Notes under the pieces: model-generated
What the model was told of the DNA's origin: nothing
Seen by the model: only the letters and a program-made list of their open reading frames with translations
Database searches by the model: none
Assembly: GCA_002104935.1 (NCBI GenBank)
Contig: MCGT01000001.1
Span: 947,001-1,011,000 of the forward strand
Origin: Hesseltinella vesiculosa
Lineage: Eukaryota > Mucoromycota > Mucoromycetes > Mucorales > Cunninghamellaceae
Length of the DNA stretch: 64,000 nt
Reading direction: 5' to 3'
Translations under genes and position numbers: made by a program
In this document: positions 36,930 through 48,116 of the stretch, piece after piece
Position numbering within the stretch: the first letter of the stretch is position 1
Layout of the letters: each line of letters begins with the position of its first letter

Positions 36930-39900
36930 ATGCTGTCATGTCTTTCTAGGAATGCTTGGAAGCAGCCATCACCTCTTCATATGGCACATCGGTCTTTCCG
37001 ATCGACACGACTTTTACGACAAGACACCTGTCCACCCTCCAACATTGCCAATGGCGCCGTGAGTCCAGAGGTTAGTCAATCATACTGAACCATGAGAAAA
37101 GAAAAGTACATCTACCCGTTACAGGACGGCTCACTCATCAGGACACTGCATGTCTTCTTTATTTACCAATGCCAGACAGGTCTGAAGGAACATTATGCCT
37201 ATTTGTACCTGGACAATGTGTATCCGTTACGCATGGGCGCCTTGGACTTTCGCCAGTATATTTTTGTGAAGAGCAAATACTCGCTGGAAAGCGTGGCTCG
37301 GCGTTGCATACCTACAGAAGAAATGCCCAACAACTTCAAGCTCTTGGATATCATCCAAAGGTAAAAAAAAAAAAAAAAAAAAAACAAAAGAAAAAGTCGT
37401 GGGCTCCGTGCTGGGCTGGTCAGAGCTAAGAACCACGTTTTCATGATAGATCCAAGGACGGTGGCGCGATTGTGAAGTTTGCATTTGAAAGTGGGCATCA
37501 GGAAAAGGAATCGGTGGCCTTGGAAATTGCTGCTCGAGTCAACACGTTCCTTAAAAACAAACCCACCCTGGCCATTTTTAACTTCCAGCCCGTGCATTCG
37601 TTCTTGGTCAAGGGACGGCCTTTTTTGGAAGACATGGTGCGACGGTATCCTTCGCAGCGTCTGCGGGTAGAATTTCAAGGGGAGCCTGTGACCGTCGAGC
37701 GTCTGTTCGAGCACTTCCGTCAATATGGCCGCATCTACGACATTGCTCTTCAACCCAGCCCGATGGCTGGGAAGGACCCTGCTCGTTATGCCATCCTACA
37801 ATTCACGCGTGTCCGATCGGCCGCTAGTGCCCGCAATTGTCTCCACGGTCACCTTATTGATAACACTCGGCTCAATATCCTTTATGAGCAGCAACTGGTA
37901 AAAAAAAAAACATCAGCAAGGAGAAGGAGATACTGAAATGATTTATTTTTAATTATACGATGTTGATCCGTAGCATACTAATGTCATCAAGGAATGGATT
38001 GTTGGCCACCCTCGAATCTCCATCCCAATCATGGCTGCTCTAGCTGCTGGGTTTACCTATGCCATCTTTGATCCTGTGCGCGAGTTCTTTGTCACGTCCA
38101 AGATCACCCGTCGCTTTAACTTTAAAGAATACTCCCTTTACCAATGGCTGCGTCGTGAAGCTTGGGCTAAATTGATTCCTCATGACCACGAAGAAGCCAA
38201 CCTCTGGGCTGAAGATCCCGTCCATTTGCAGCGTCTGAAGTCTTGGCTACGCGAAACGCCTGGTAAAAAAAAAAAAAAAAAAAAAAAAAACGCATGCTTA
38301 TTTTGTTTGATTTTACCACTAGATACGTTTGTTGTTGTTCATGGACCAAGCGGCAGTGGCAAGAGCGAATTGGTGAGGGCTGCTCTGACGGATTGCAAGT
38401 AAGGGCTTTTTTAAAAGCGGAGGAGTAGGTGGCCAACGACTTTTATTTTATTTTAATTAGAAACAAGCTGGTGATTGATTGTGAGAGCCTGGCAAATGCA
38501 CGCAACAAGGCAGATGTGACCAAGACGCTTGCCAAACAGGTGGGCTACTTCCCCGTGTTTACTTGGGTGGCGTCACTGGGCCATCTGATGGATACACTCA
38601 TCGCTGCCACAACAGGCGGCCAAGCCGGCACTGGATTCTCGGCCACACCCGAGTCACAAAACCGAGGCATCTTGGAAATCGTAGCCATGGCCCTGGCTGA
38701 CATTGGACCGATGGAACGCCGCGAGCATCATCGCCAGGAAGTCGCCAAACTAAGCTTCTATTGCCGTTTCCAGAACTGGCTCACTCGTACCATGGGCACC
38801 CAATCCAATGATGACGCCGCTGTGGATCTTGCCACCGACCTGGACAAGAACTACGATCCCAAGGACAGCATCCCTGTGGTGTTTATCGACGACTACATGG
38901 CTGACGGATCCAAGAACGTAGAGCTCTGGGAAGACTTGGCCAACTGGGCTTCTTTGGTTGTCCGAAACGGCCTTGCTCATGTCATCTTTGTCACCTCCAA
39001 TGTGTCTGCCGGCAGAACCTTGGCCAAGGGTAAAGGAAAGCAAAATGTGCACAGCGAAAATTCACCCCCTTCTTTCATAGTCTTCCCTGGCAGAAGCTTC
39101 AATTCGATTAACCTGTTGGATGCTCCTGATGAGGTTGCCATTGAATTCTTGACCAAACACCTCGGTAAAAATGAAAGCAAAGAAGCCCCAGTGCTGACCA
39201 ATCTATTACAGGGGAAGAAAATGTCACGCAAGAAATCCGCGACATTGTCGATGCTTTTGGCGGTCGTCTCACCGAATTGGAACTGTTCGTGCAGAAACTC
39301 AAACTCAAGGCATCACCCCAAGGTACGTATCAATGCAAAGAAAATGCTTGGATAACCTGACTTTTATTTGTGATAACTTTACAGAGGCATTTGATGATAT
39401 TGTGCAGCGCAATGTGATTGAAATTCGAAAGTATGGCTTCGGGGAAATGGTCGATGATGAAGAATTCAACCTGGATTGGTCTGTGGTTCAGTTCTGGGAA
39501 ATCGTCAAGCTGTTGACAACCACAGATTTGGTAAGCGCCATATTATATCTCCGCGTCGCGCGTTTGGCTCACTTCTCGTTCGCCTCCGTTTGCGTGATAG
39601 ATCAACTATGACGATTTGAAATGGAGCGATTACTTTGATGGCAAGGACATGCCTATTCGAGCCATGGAACGTCATGAATTGATCAATGTGCTGTATACGG
39701 ATGGTAAATTGATAATCGAAGCTCGTCGCTTGGCTAAAGCCTCCCCCATTTTTTTATTGCAGGTCGCCCTAATGCGATCCGTCCAGGCAAACCTGTGTTT
39801 TATACAGTGTTCAAACGGCTGCTCCAGGACAGGGTATTTGCTGCCTCGATGGAAATTGAATCAGCCACAGCCATGAAAAAGATCATGGACGAGAAACTGG

Positions 39901-40091
39901 CCAAGATTGAGCAACAGATCATCGAGCTGTCCAACGTCTATGGTGGTCGCCCACCCAAGGAAATCGACCAACACATTCGTTATCTGCTCACCAAGGTCAA
40001 GGTGCTCAATGCCAAGGTCGAAGGCTATGACAAGACCATCAAGGATAACAAAGCCCTCGTGGTGAAATACTGGAACAGCACCGCTGAATGA
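36930..40091 (+). CDS. YME2: Mitochondrial escape protein Yme2 (RNA12)
   Basis: Inner-membrane protein that affects mitochondrial nucleoids and mtDNA escape. The start is the ATG at 36930. It gives a basic, acid-free presequence (MLSCLSRNAWKQPSPLHMAH, then RSFRSTRLLR) in frame with the rest, so it was preferred over the inner ATG. Next are an RNA12 N-terminal region (YPLRMGALDFRQYIFVKSKY) and an RRM-like fold (GRIYDIALQPSPMAGKDPAR). A membrane segment (PRISIPIMAALAAGFTYAIF) follows. The AAA-like Walker A VVVHGPSGSGKSELV lies near 38,330 and PVVFIDDYM is the Walker B region. The C-terminal half is intermembrane-space facing in yeast Yme2 and ends NKALVVKYWNSTAE. About ten exons; A and T runs lie in several introns. 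Identification is strong. Confidence 0.92.
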
Positions 40092-40923
40092 GTCTGTTCT
40101 TCCTTTCACACCTCTCATCCCGCTCTGCATAGATTGACCTCCTCTTTTTTGTTTTTTTTTTTTTTTTTTACGTGTATCAATAAATCATTCTCACTGCCCA
40201 TTTAATAACATTGTCACTCTCGATATTATGGGTGGTCCAGTGCCATTGCTATAAAAGAGTGAGATCGTTCAGCATCCTATGTCCAAGGCTGCTGTTGGCA
40301 GTTGTACAAGGTGAAGTGTGAGCCTTCAGATTTCTGGTGTTCATGGTTTGGTCCTCCGGCAGTGTGTTTTTCTTCCTCTACGATCGAAAACCACCTGCAA
40401 GGAAGCAGTCGTCCATGGCAAAAATCGAGAGCTTGGCTTATTTCTCCTCGCTTGTTTGCTTCACAGCCCCAACTGACTAGCCCAGTCCCGCCCAGCTTTT
40501 TACTTCCATTTTGAGGACTTCCCTTACGGCATGGACTGAAAAATCCTAGGCAAAAATAGATGGAAGCTTAAGGTGATAGCTGTCTTCAACGCAAGAGAGG
40601 AGTGGAGGGTCGCCTTCCTGGTGGGGTAGGTATTGGTCACTTTAGACACCCTCAAGAATGCACTACAATTGGCTGCTGACACATTTTTTTCCAGATTTGT
40701 GACATGCAAAAAAAAAACTATAAATAGGGAGATGGGTTTTGGAAAATCTCATAAAAACGCACTTCTCTTTCCCTCATTTCTCACTTTTTGGTAAGTGTTT
40801 TTTTTTTTAGTTTATTATTGCAGTGAGGTGCAAAGCGAAAGGTTGACATCCTTGTGAAGTATGACTGACATTTTCTTTTATTCATATTTATTTTTTTTTC
40901 AAAAAAAAAAAGATTCTTGTACC
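40092..40923. promoter_or_regulatory. Intergenic region and TFIIA promoter
   Basis: 3' flank of YME2 followed by the promoter of the TFIIA gene. A TATAAATA lies at 40,719-40,726. A GTAAGT donor at about 40,791 and TTGCAG acceptor near 40,824 may frame a 5' UTR intron. No other gene found. Confidence 0.5.
40719..40726 (+). promoter_or_regulatory. TATA box upstream of TFIIA large subunit
   Basis: TATAAATA about 200 bp upstream of the ATG at 40924, with a probable leader intron in between. Confidence 0.55.
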
Positions 40924-42228
40924 ATGTCTAACAGCGTTGTGGTGATAAATATATGACAAAGAGTAGAGCTTTTTCTTAAAAAACTCTTTTTTCTTAATAG
41001 GCCAATGTGTATCGATATGTCATTGACGATGTGATCAACCAAGTGCGAGGAGACTTTGAGGATATGGGTGTGGATGACTCCGTCCTTCATGAACTCCAAC
41101 GTGTAAGTAGACCTAGCGATCCAACATTAGCAATCAAAATAGAGCTGACGCATTTTTTTTAACCAAAAGTCTTGGGAAGCCAAAGTTGCTCGGTCTCGTG
41201 TGGCCAACTTTGGGTTTAGCTCGGACACGTACTATGACGAAGGGGAAGAAGATCATGGTGACAATGTGTTGAACACGAACTCGCATGGTTATGGAACAGA
41301 AGTCAAACCAGAAGTAACACTTGAGAAAAGCAAACCAGCTGAACAACTCAACGTTTTTTCTTTGTGGGGGATCCATAGGATTTTTCACATCATACAGCTG
41401 CCGCCAACTTGGCCTCGCTGGCAACGGCAGGCGTACGACGACCCGACAACTCAATACCTCCACCTTCCAGTCTCCCCCCTCATTCACAACAAACCTTTGC
41501 ATTACCCACCCGACTTCCTCCCGTGAATAACAACGGTCAATACATGATGCAGCCACAACAATCGCCCTCGTTACCCGATATGCACTTACCTGGCCGTCAC
41601 AACCTTCCTCAAAATGATGGTGCCCACGATAGCATGACGACCGAGGTAACTTTTGGTGAGAGCATGAAAATGAGAAAGAAGCTCAGGATGTTGCTTTTTT
41701 GATTTTCCCTGGCAACGCAGGAAATCGATGCTGAACTCGAACGTGCTATTATGGAAGCCCATGGTGGAAGCGATGTCGAAGAGGATGGTGAAGCTCTGTC
41801 GTTCTCGGCCTCTAGTCTATCTGGCGAAGCTATTGCCCTGGACTCGTTACCTGACCATGTTAAGCTGTTGATCCAAGACGCCAAAGACCGTGCGGTCCGT
41901 GCACGCGCCCTTGGCTCTCGTTCAAAAATCGGTCAATTAGACGGTGATGATGATAACGGTGATGTAAGTGTTGGCGGTTGGCGCGTCCGAAAAGGATCTT
42001 AACCCATTTTTTTTTCTCAAGGACGACATCAATTCGGACTTGGATGACTCGGATGACGATGGGGATGATGCTGAAGGCAGTGAAGAGATTGAACATATCA
42101 TTCTGTGCTTGTACGACAAGGTGACTCGCACCAAGAACAAATGGAAATGTGTGCTGAAGGATGGCATCATGCTCATCAATGGCCGTGATTACCTCTTCCA
42201 CCGCGCCAATGGTGACTTTGAATGGTGA
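40924..42228 (+). CDS. TOA1: TFIIA large (alpha/beta) subunit
   Basis: General transcription factor that stabilises TBP on TATA DNA. Start ATG at 40924; exon 1 codes only MSNSVV before a GTGATA donor. Exon 2 reads ANVYRYVIDDVINQVRGDFE, the N-terminal four-helix-bundle segment, and continues SVLHELQRSWEAKVARSRV. The middle is Gln/Pro/His-rich and poorly conserved. An acidic stretch (DDINSDLDDSDDDGDDAEGS) precedes the C-terminal beta-barrel segment (EEIEHIILCLYDKVTRTKNK, then WKCVLKDGIMLINGRDYLFH). It ends ANGDFEW with TGA at 42226-42228, the family's usual terminus. About five introns. The 3' end converges on the ArfGAP gene, with about 196 bp between stops. Confidence 0.95.
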
Positions 42229-42424
42229 TTTCTTTTTCTCTCTTTCTGTCGATCACTCCCACCTAAAAAAAAAAGGATCTTTGTGTCTCATTTAAGGAAA
42301 AAGAAAAAAAATCATCCCTTCCTATACCTTGCCCCCCCCTTCTTTTTTTTTGCGCTTTTGTTTGTTTTCAAAGAAAAAATAAAAATAAAACGAACATGTT
42401 GCTTTGGTTTATTGGGAGGGGAAT

Positions 42425-43752
42425 CTACAGGTCGATCAAGCTGAAGGAGTTGCCAGTGGTTAAGTTGGTCTTGACAGTCGAGGAAGAGGAGGGAGGTGGT
42501 GGAATGAGCGGTGTGATGGGGGTGGATGGCAATGCAGTGGGTGTGGGGCTAGGGTTGGTGGATGATGGCAAAGGAGAGGACAGGAAGGGGTGGCTAGACA
42601 CGCTGGGTGGTGTAGAAGATACCAGAAAAGGGGTGGCGTTGACCGGTTTGACGTATCCGTTGAAAGGGGCGGAGACAGGAGGCGGCTGGATAGGCACAGA
42701 CGCGTTCGTGGATGATGATGGAGGCTGGATCGACATGAGCATGAAGGAAGGTGAAGGAGCTGGCGACGCCAAGGGCATGATGGGTGAGGCAGGTGTCTGC
42801 GTATTTTTTAAAAAGATAATGATGAGCTTTATCCATCAAGGCATTCTTTTCTCCCTTTTTTGTTTGCTGCCTACCTCTTCCAGATCGATCAAAAGTAGGT
42901 CCTGGTTCAAGTTGGCTGATGGTAAAGATGGCAGCGGTTTGGCCGAGGATTGTTCTGGAGGAGGCAGTTGCGTCAAGCTGGTGGATTTCAGCTGAGCAAA
43001 GGAAGGGGAGGGGACCAAGGGGCTAACCTCGACAGCCTGCTGTCCAGCGGTTTTTTCCTGCATTTCTCGGATATGCGCCTGTAACAAATCCTGTCAAAAA
43101 AATAAGTGGTCAGCCCTGTGAAGCCGAAAGAAAAAAGGTCTTACCTCATTGAGCCATCGTCGATCGAAATATTTCTTTCGCATCAGAGCTCGGACATCCG
43201 TATCGCTCATTGTTGTGAACTCGTCATTGTCGTTGTCGTGTCTGTGCTGTTGATAGCCGTGCAACCAAATCTTAGTTGCCACTTCGTTGCCTCCGAAATC
43301 CAGCATGATGACCTCTGTGCTGGAAAATTTACTTGCTGACAACGACTTGATCCGGTGGCCTGCCTCTCGCCTATGATGTAGCCATATGAGACCGTGAAGA
43401 CCCTTTTCGTTACCTCTTTTTGTCTTCTCTTACACAAGACCAGAACAACGAGCACAGATAAAGGTCAGGATCGTCATGTCAACAAAGAATGGGCTCTATT
43501 GGGAAGGGTAAGCCAGTGTAGGGTGTGCCGGGTTTCGTATATGTATACTATATATTTACCCTGGCGCCACAATCAAAGCAGGTCTTGTTACAAGGTCGTT
43601 TGAGCAGCTCTGTCAGCTTCCTATCAAAGAATGAAGCAAAAAAAAAAAAAAAAAAAAGTTGAGTCGTGGCTCGTCGAGGACACCGGGGGCGGCGGAGAAG
43701 TGAAAGGGTCCTACTCAGCATCACGCCGTTCCTGTTTCGATAAAGGAGGCAT
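42425..43752 (-). CDS. AGFG-type ArfGAP
   Basis: GTPase-activating protein for Arf GTPases. Start ATG at 43752: MPPLSKQERRDAE, then KLTELLKRPCNKTCFDCGAR after an intron. The GATA-like zinc finger reads TCFDCG and ICARCSG, giving C-x2-C-x16-C-x2-C when exons are joined. It continues GLVREAGHRIKSLSASKFSS then DFGGNEVATKIWLHGY and LMRKKYFDRRWLNE, text closest to AGFG1/Hrb-type domains. The C-terminal part is Pro/Ser-rich with a clathrin-box-like LLLIDLEE and ends in SFSLIDL at 42425-42427. That suggests a role in endocytic coat or nuclear-export-linked trafficking (inference). Introns are short, and one A run lies at 43,639. Confidence 0.88.
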
Positions 43753-44108
43753 GCCTAAATTAAAAGAAACAAAAAAGCAAAAAGAAAAAAGTAAAGAAAG
43801 AAGAGAACGACTCTGTTTTAATATTAAGATTTTTCTTTCGCAATTTACCAGAATCAGGGGCGAGTGTAACACAGCAGCAGGTGGTCCAATCCCAAAAACA
43901 AAAAACAAAATGAGAGAGAGAAAAAAAAAAAAGACAGGATGAGTCTTCACAAAATGATACCTTGTTACTCTGCCGTCCAGAAAAAAACAATAGGGTAACG
44001 ATCAGATGGCATTTGCAAGCAGCGTAAGCAAGACCAGCATTTCAAACAAAGAGCCATCGGCGACAGTTTGGATGGCAGCAGTCCCAGTAAATTTTTTTCA
44101 AACACAGC

Positions 44109-44116
44109 TATAAATA
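44109..44116 (+). promoter_or_regulatory. TATA box of the snoRNA host transcript
   Basis: TATAAATA on the plus strand, with no long plus-strand ORF downstream. A start site about 30 nt on (near 44,140) would give a leader of about 50 nt before the GTAAGC donor at 44,189. Confidence 0.6.
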
Positions 44117-44188
44117 CGGGAGCATGAAGAAAATTTTTCCCTGTTTTCTTTTGCGTTTGACGTTTTTTTTATCCTTCTTTTTGAATAG

Positions 44189-44340
44189 GTAAGCATCGCT
44201 TTCAAGGGTTATGAAAGTGACAGCCAGGTTGGGAAGTCTTTTGAATGATGAAACCAAAAGACATTTGCACGTCAGTCTGATCAAAACATGAAGACTGAAA
44301 TCATAGCTATACTCAAATTCCTGATGACTTCCCAACCTAG
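44189..44340 (+). other. Intron of the non-coding host transcript
   Basis: Begins GTAAGC after GAATAG and ends CCCAACCTAG. The snoRNA fills its 3' part, ending two nt before the acceptor AG. A run of eight T follows in the downstream exon (44,344-44,351). Confidence 0.55.
44226..44338 (+). ncRNA. C/D box snoRNA guiding 25S rRNA 2'-O-methylation (snR72/snR40-like)
   Basis: A 113-nt RNA closed by a perfect 13-bp terminal stem (AGGTTGGGAAGTC with GACTTCCCAACCT). Boxes in order: C ATGATGA at 44,245-44,251; D' CTGA at 44,277-44,280; C' ATGAAGA at 44,288-44,294 (one mismatch); D CTGA at 44,321-44,324. The guide before D' (ATTTGCACGTCAG, 44,263-44,275) pairs with CTGACGTGCAAAT. The guide before D (CTATACTCAAATTC, 44,307-44,320) pairs with GAATTTGGGTATAG, with one G.U. 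Both strings lie in one conserved stretch of 25S rRNA. The D+5 rule places the targets 22 nt apart, at the positions known in yeast as Am876 and Um898. Yeast uses two separate RNAs, snR72 and snR40, for these sites. The rRNA text is from memory. Confidence 0.88.
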
Positions 44341-44478
44341 TGGCTTTTTTTTGTTTCACCTGTTACTTGCTCATCGTATTGGAACTAACCCTTTTTCTTT
44401 CTCCATGAATTAGATATCTCTGGTTTAGAATCTTCATGCTCTTTAGTCAATAAAAAAAAAGCGTGGTATTTTAGTGCT

Positions 44479-45436
44479 TTAGGCTGACGTGGCGGCGGCG
44501 GTTGTGCCAGCGTCCATTGCCCCTTGGGAGAGGGCGGCAAATTCGTCCGAGGAATTGGATCGAGGATAGGGTTCATCAGGGACAGGCTTATTCAGGAAGT
44601 TGCAGAGGGGTTCCCAGCCGTCACCCAAGTTCATGATGAGCAGACGGTCGGCAGGGACGTTGCGTTTGACGTCCTCGATGTGCTTGGAGAAGATGTCACA
44701 GACAAAGGCCTCGTCGTCGACTTTGTCCATGTTGTGTTCAAAGAGACCATTCATGCCAGTGTGGCGCATCATCTGGAAGACATCGGCCAGATGTGCTGTG
44801 TCGCCACGGTCATTGTTCTGCTGTCTCATTTTGACTTGCTTGAACACGGTGTTTTGCATGGACTTGTACCAGCTTTCGGGGGTACGCACCGTCAAGACCA
44901 CCTTGGCATCAGGATAACGCTCACATAGCTCTAATATTTTGTTTTAAAAAACATCTGAGAGGTGTTTTTTTTTTGATTTGGCTTGGTTACCCTTGTAAAA
45001 GGTGCAGGTAGGGAAATCCACAGCAGCTGGAAATAGAAAAAAGGGGGCGTGAGAAGAACAGAAGGATTGAATGCAGTGTCTCTTTTTTACCAGTGTAACG
45101 GCCGTAGACCTTTTCCCAATCAGTGTCGGGTGAGTTAGGATGGTCATAAGCATAAGTCCAGATATTGGCATCTTGCGTGGGATCGCGCATCAACTCGACC
45201 ATATGATGGGTAGGGTATCTGTAAAGAGGAGGGTCAAGCTCATGTGTTGCCAAGGAGTCGTCTTATCTTACCCTAATTTTTGCAATGCAAGGTATAAGCT
45301 GTGGGTGCCAGTGCTGGAGACAAGAAAAAAAAAAAGGAAAAAGTGACGCGTTCAATGACAAGCAGGTCTTTTGCGACAAAGGTCTTCTCGAGTTAATTTA
45401 CCGGCCAAACCCAGCGCCAATGACTTCAAGAGGCAT
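44479..45436 (-). CDS. P-loop sulfotransferase-family protein
   Basis: Start ATG at 45436 (MPLEVIGAGFGR). After an intron it reads TGTHSLYLALQKLG. The joined GAGFGRTGTHSL is the nucleotide-binding P-loop of the fungal/animal sulfotransferase family PF17784. Further blocks are YPTHHMVELMRDPTQDANIW, PDTDWEKVYGRYTG, FPTCTFYK-type text, and MVLTVRTPESWYKSMQNTVF, the PAPS 3'-phosphate-binding region. NVPADRLLIMNLGDGWEPLC then NFLNKPVPDEPYPR closes the domain. It ends AATSA with TAA at 44479-44481. About five exons. Substrate is unknown; many fungal members are annotated only by family. It is complete and of ordinary length for the family. Confidence 0.85.
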
Positions 45437-46579
45437 GGTTGAGAAGAAGAAGCGGTTGAGATAAAAAATGCGTTAGTGAAGAAGACCGTGTGAGAAAAAA
45501 GAAAAAACTTCGCACCTTTTATTGCTTGCGCCATATGGCGGCAGAGGAGGGGACACGCATGAAAGGTGAGCTAGCCGAAAATACGACGGCTATATTTACC
45601 CGGACCCCGGGCGGAAAAAGCCCACCCGCAAGAGTTCAGCCCAACTTTCATTGGCTCCAGCGCTTGACCAGGATTCCTGGCTGAAGAAAGTGGAGGAACT
45701 CGAAACAAGCCTGGTCATGATGGCACATGAGGCACATGATGTGGCGGGCGTTCAAAGGGTGATGTCGCCATTCTGAGATCAACCAAACTCCTACGTCACT
45801 TTTTTTTTTTTTTTTGCAAAGCGGCTTGGAGAAGCGCGACCCTGGTGACACTTGAGGAAAAAAAAAACATCATTTTTAAAGAAAATGGAAATTTCATCAG
45901 CCACGTGCAATCCCTTGGCAGACCCACAGACTTTCTCAGCCGTCATGAAAACGAGCACTTTGCCATTCTTCACACACGGACCCGGTGCTTGAAATATCAG
46001 TTGTCTTGCCTTTTTTTGCTGCCGTTCCCTCGCTTTGCCTTGGCAGTCGATGCACCTCCGTCGAAAAAGAACAAAGCTTGGGCTGCTGGTGACATTTGAT
46101 ATTCAAAAAAAAAAAATAAACAAATGATCAGTGATCCGTTTTGTCACAGGACCAACTTGGAGACCCAGAAGCCCAGAGCCTTTTAAATCAATCAAAAACG
46201 AGTGAGATGGATGCTCTCAGCGCATTTTTCCTTTTTGGTTCCGTGACCGTGGAAAAATCAATCGGCCGCTGACCTTTTCGACCCTGTGCAACGTGCTGTC
46301 TTGAACTAAAAAGATAATCAATTTTTTTCAGTGACCAAATCACAGACTCAAACGCACAGAATTTTTTTTACCCAGATAAGATAAACACTACGGAAAAGGG
46401 GGACCCATGATGCTGGGATCCGATGGAAGAATAAAAAAAAAAATGAGCAAGTTTTATTATTAAGAGGGGTGTCTAGGAAAGGAAAAGACGCATCTATACA
46501 AGTGGAAGGCGTCTGGAAAAAAAGGGCTATACAGAAAAGGTGGTCTAATATAATACAAGGGAGGAAGGAGAGAGAGGGA
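45437..46579. other. Intergenic gap
   Basis: 1.1 kb between two minus-strand genes. It contains A/T runs (45,800, 45,856, 46,105) and a GC-richer patch at 45,540-45,620 near the sulfotransferase promoter. No gene or repeat recognised. Confidence 0.5.
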
Positions 46580-48116
46580 TTATTTGCGATATTGAGGGTT
46601 ATAGTGAGTGTGGCACCAGCCATTGGGTAATTCGCCATCGTCACAGACTTGGGTTGCTTGCATCCAAGGACAAGCCAAGGCTTGATCGATGGTCCAGCGC
46701 GTGGCAGGGTCAGGATCCATCATGCGGGCGAGACATTCACGTTCGTCCGGAGCAAGGCCATCGAAGCAGGAGCAGTCGTCGACATGGCCGTCTTTACGTT
46801 CACGAAGATAGTCGCCAAAGCCTTTGTCACCGCCATCGGCGGCATGGCAGGCAACGACATAGGGAGATCCAGGAGCGGCGGCTTGATGAGACAGGCATTT
46901 GCCACCACGGCAGCCGTGGTAAAAGGTGGCACCAAAAGGCAGTTGTTGTTGGCGAATGCAAAAGTAGGTGATGGCGGCACTCCACACGTCCAAGGCACGG
47001 CCATCATAGCAGCTTTCTTCATCGCGCAGTGCCCACATTTCTGGAGACCAGAAGGGTTCAGAGCCACACCATTTTTGACACGAGCGAGCTTTGGATTCAA
47101 AGCAGGATTGCACCACATAGGCCACGCCAAAGTCGGTGATCTTGAGGGTGCCGTTGCGGGTCAGGACGATGTTTTCGGGCTTGATATCTCGGTGGGCAAT
47201 GCCAGAACGATGGATTTCTTGAAGACCCAGAAGTAATTGCTTGAACAGACAGGAAGCTTCATCTTTGGTCATGTTGGGTCGTTCATGGATCAAATCATAC
47301 AGATCACCACCATCACACTATGAAAAAGAGATCAGCTTTTTCAAAACGAAAAAAAAAGTAACTTACATATTCCATGACCGTGCAGAGACGATCTTTTTCG
47401 TCACGGACCAGGTCATAGGTGGTGACGATGTGCTTGTGATTGTTGTTGGAGACGGCTTTGCTGATGCAATATTCGTTGTTCATGCGTTTTTGGTATTCTC
47501 GCTCGGGTTCTTTCTTGTCCCGTTTCTTGAATTCCTTGACGGCGACGACATGGGCGGTTTCTCGGCTACGGACAAGGCGGATGACGGCGGTAGCACCACT
47601 GCCAATGAGCTTCTTCTTGAGCAGGTTGTTGCTAGGTTTCAAATAATCACCATAGCGTTCACGCAGCAGAGGTATCGATTGGGTATGGCAAGAAGGGCTG
47701 GTGGAGGTGGTGGAGGAGGCGGAGGGGGACGAAGGCGAGGCACGGCCAGAACGATGGATCGACTTTGTCTCTTCATTGGGGTGCTTCTTGAAGAGATTGG
47801 ACAGGGATCGGGAAAGAGTTTGACCGAAGCTGTTGGATCGACTGGGCTGGGGGGTGGTGGGGGTGGTGCCAAGTGCTGGCGACGTGGTCATGCGTAGGCT
47901 GAGGCCAAGGCTGATACTGGGACGGTGGGTTCGTCGTTTGGAAGGGATATCCATAGGCTGTGTCATGGGCGTGGTAGTGCCCGAGGAAAGGTCAGCGCTG
48001 TCTTGAGACAGGTCGGTGGACACTGATGAAGACAGGCCAGGACAATCGCACGTCTCTAAAAAGTCGGGGGACGACGATCGGGTGATCTCTTCATCGGCCA
48101 GCAACCATGAAGGCAT
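46580..48116 (-). CDS. HAL4/SAT4-type serine/threonine kinase
   Basis: Fungal kinase of the Hal/NPR group that regulates potassium uptake and nutrient permeases. Start at 48116 ([20 protein letters not shown]). The N-terminal 170 residues are Ser/Thr/Pro-rich. The kinase domain begins [20 protein letters not shown] with VVAVKEF (VAIK Lys). One intron of about 50 nt splits it at [14 protein letters not shown]. Catalytic loop [12 protein letters not shown], activation segment [11 protein letters not shown], and SPE motif in [11 protein letters not shown]. Between subdomains IX and XI is a Cys/Gly-rich insert ([12 protein letters not shown], then [18 protein letters not shown] and DDCSCFDGL). 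The end, [20 protein letters not shown], is standard. It stops at 46580-46582. All catalytic residues are present. Confidence 0.9.

Larger units (their letters stand above)
43753..44478. other. Gap containing a non-coding host gene
   Basis: Between the ArfGAP start (43752) and the sulfotransferase stop (44479). It holds a plus-strand TATA box, a spliced non-coding transcript and a C/D snoRNA (44,109-44,350, listed separately). The rest is A/T-rich. Confidence 0.7.

Noticed and set aside
44124..44188. Short secreted peptide MKKIFPCFLLRLTFFLSFFL after the TATA box
   Set aside because: Only about 21 codons before a splice donor, and the snoRNA explains the locus better; it could still be a chance leader ORF.
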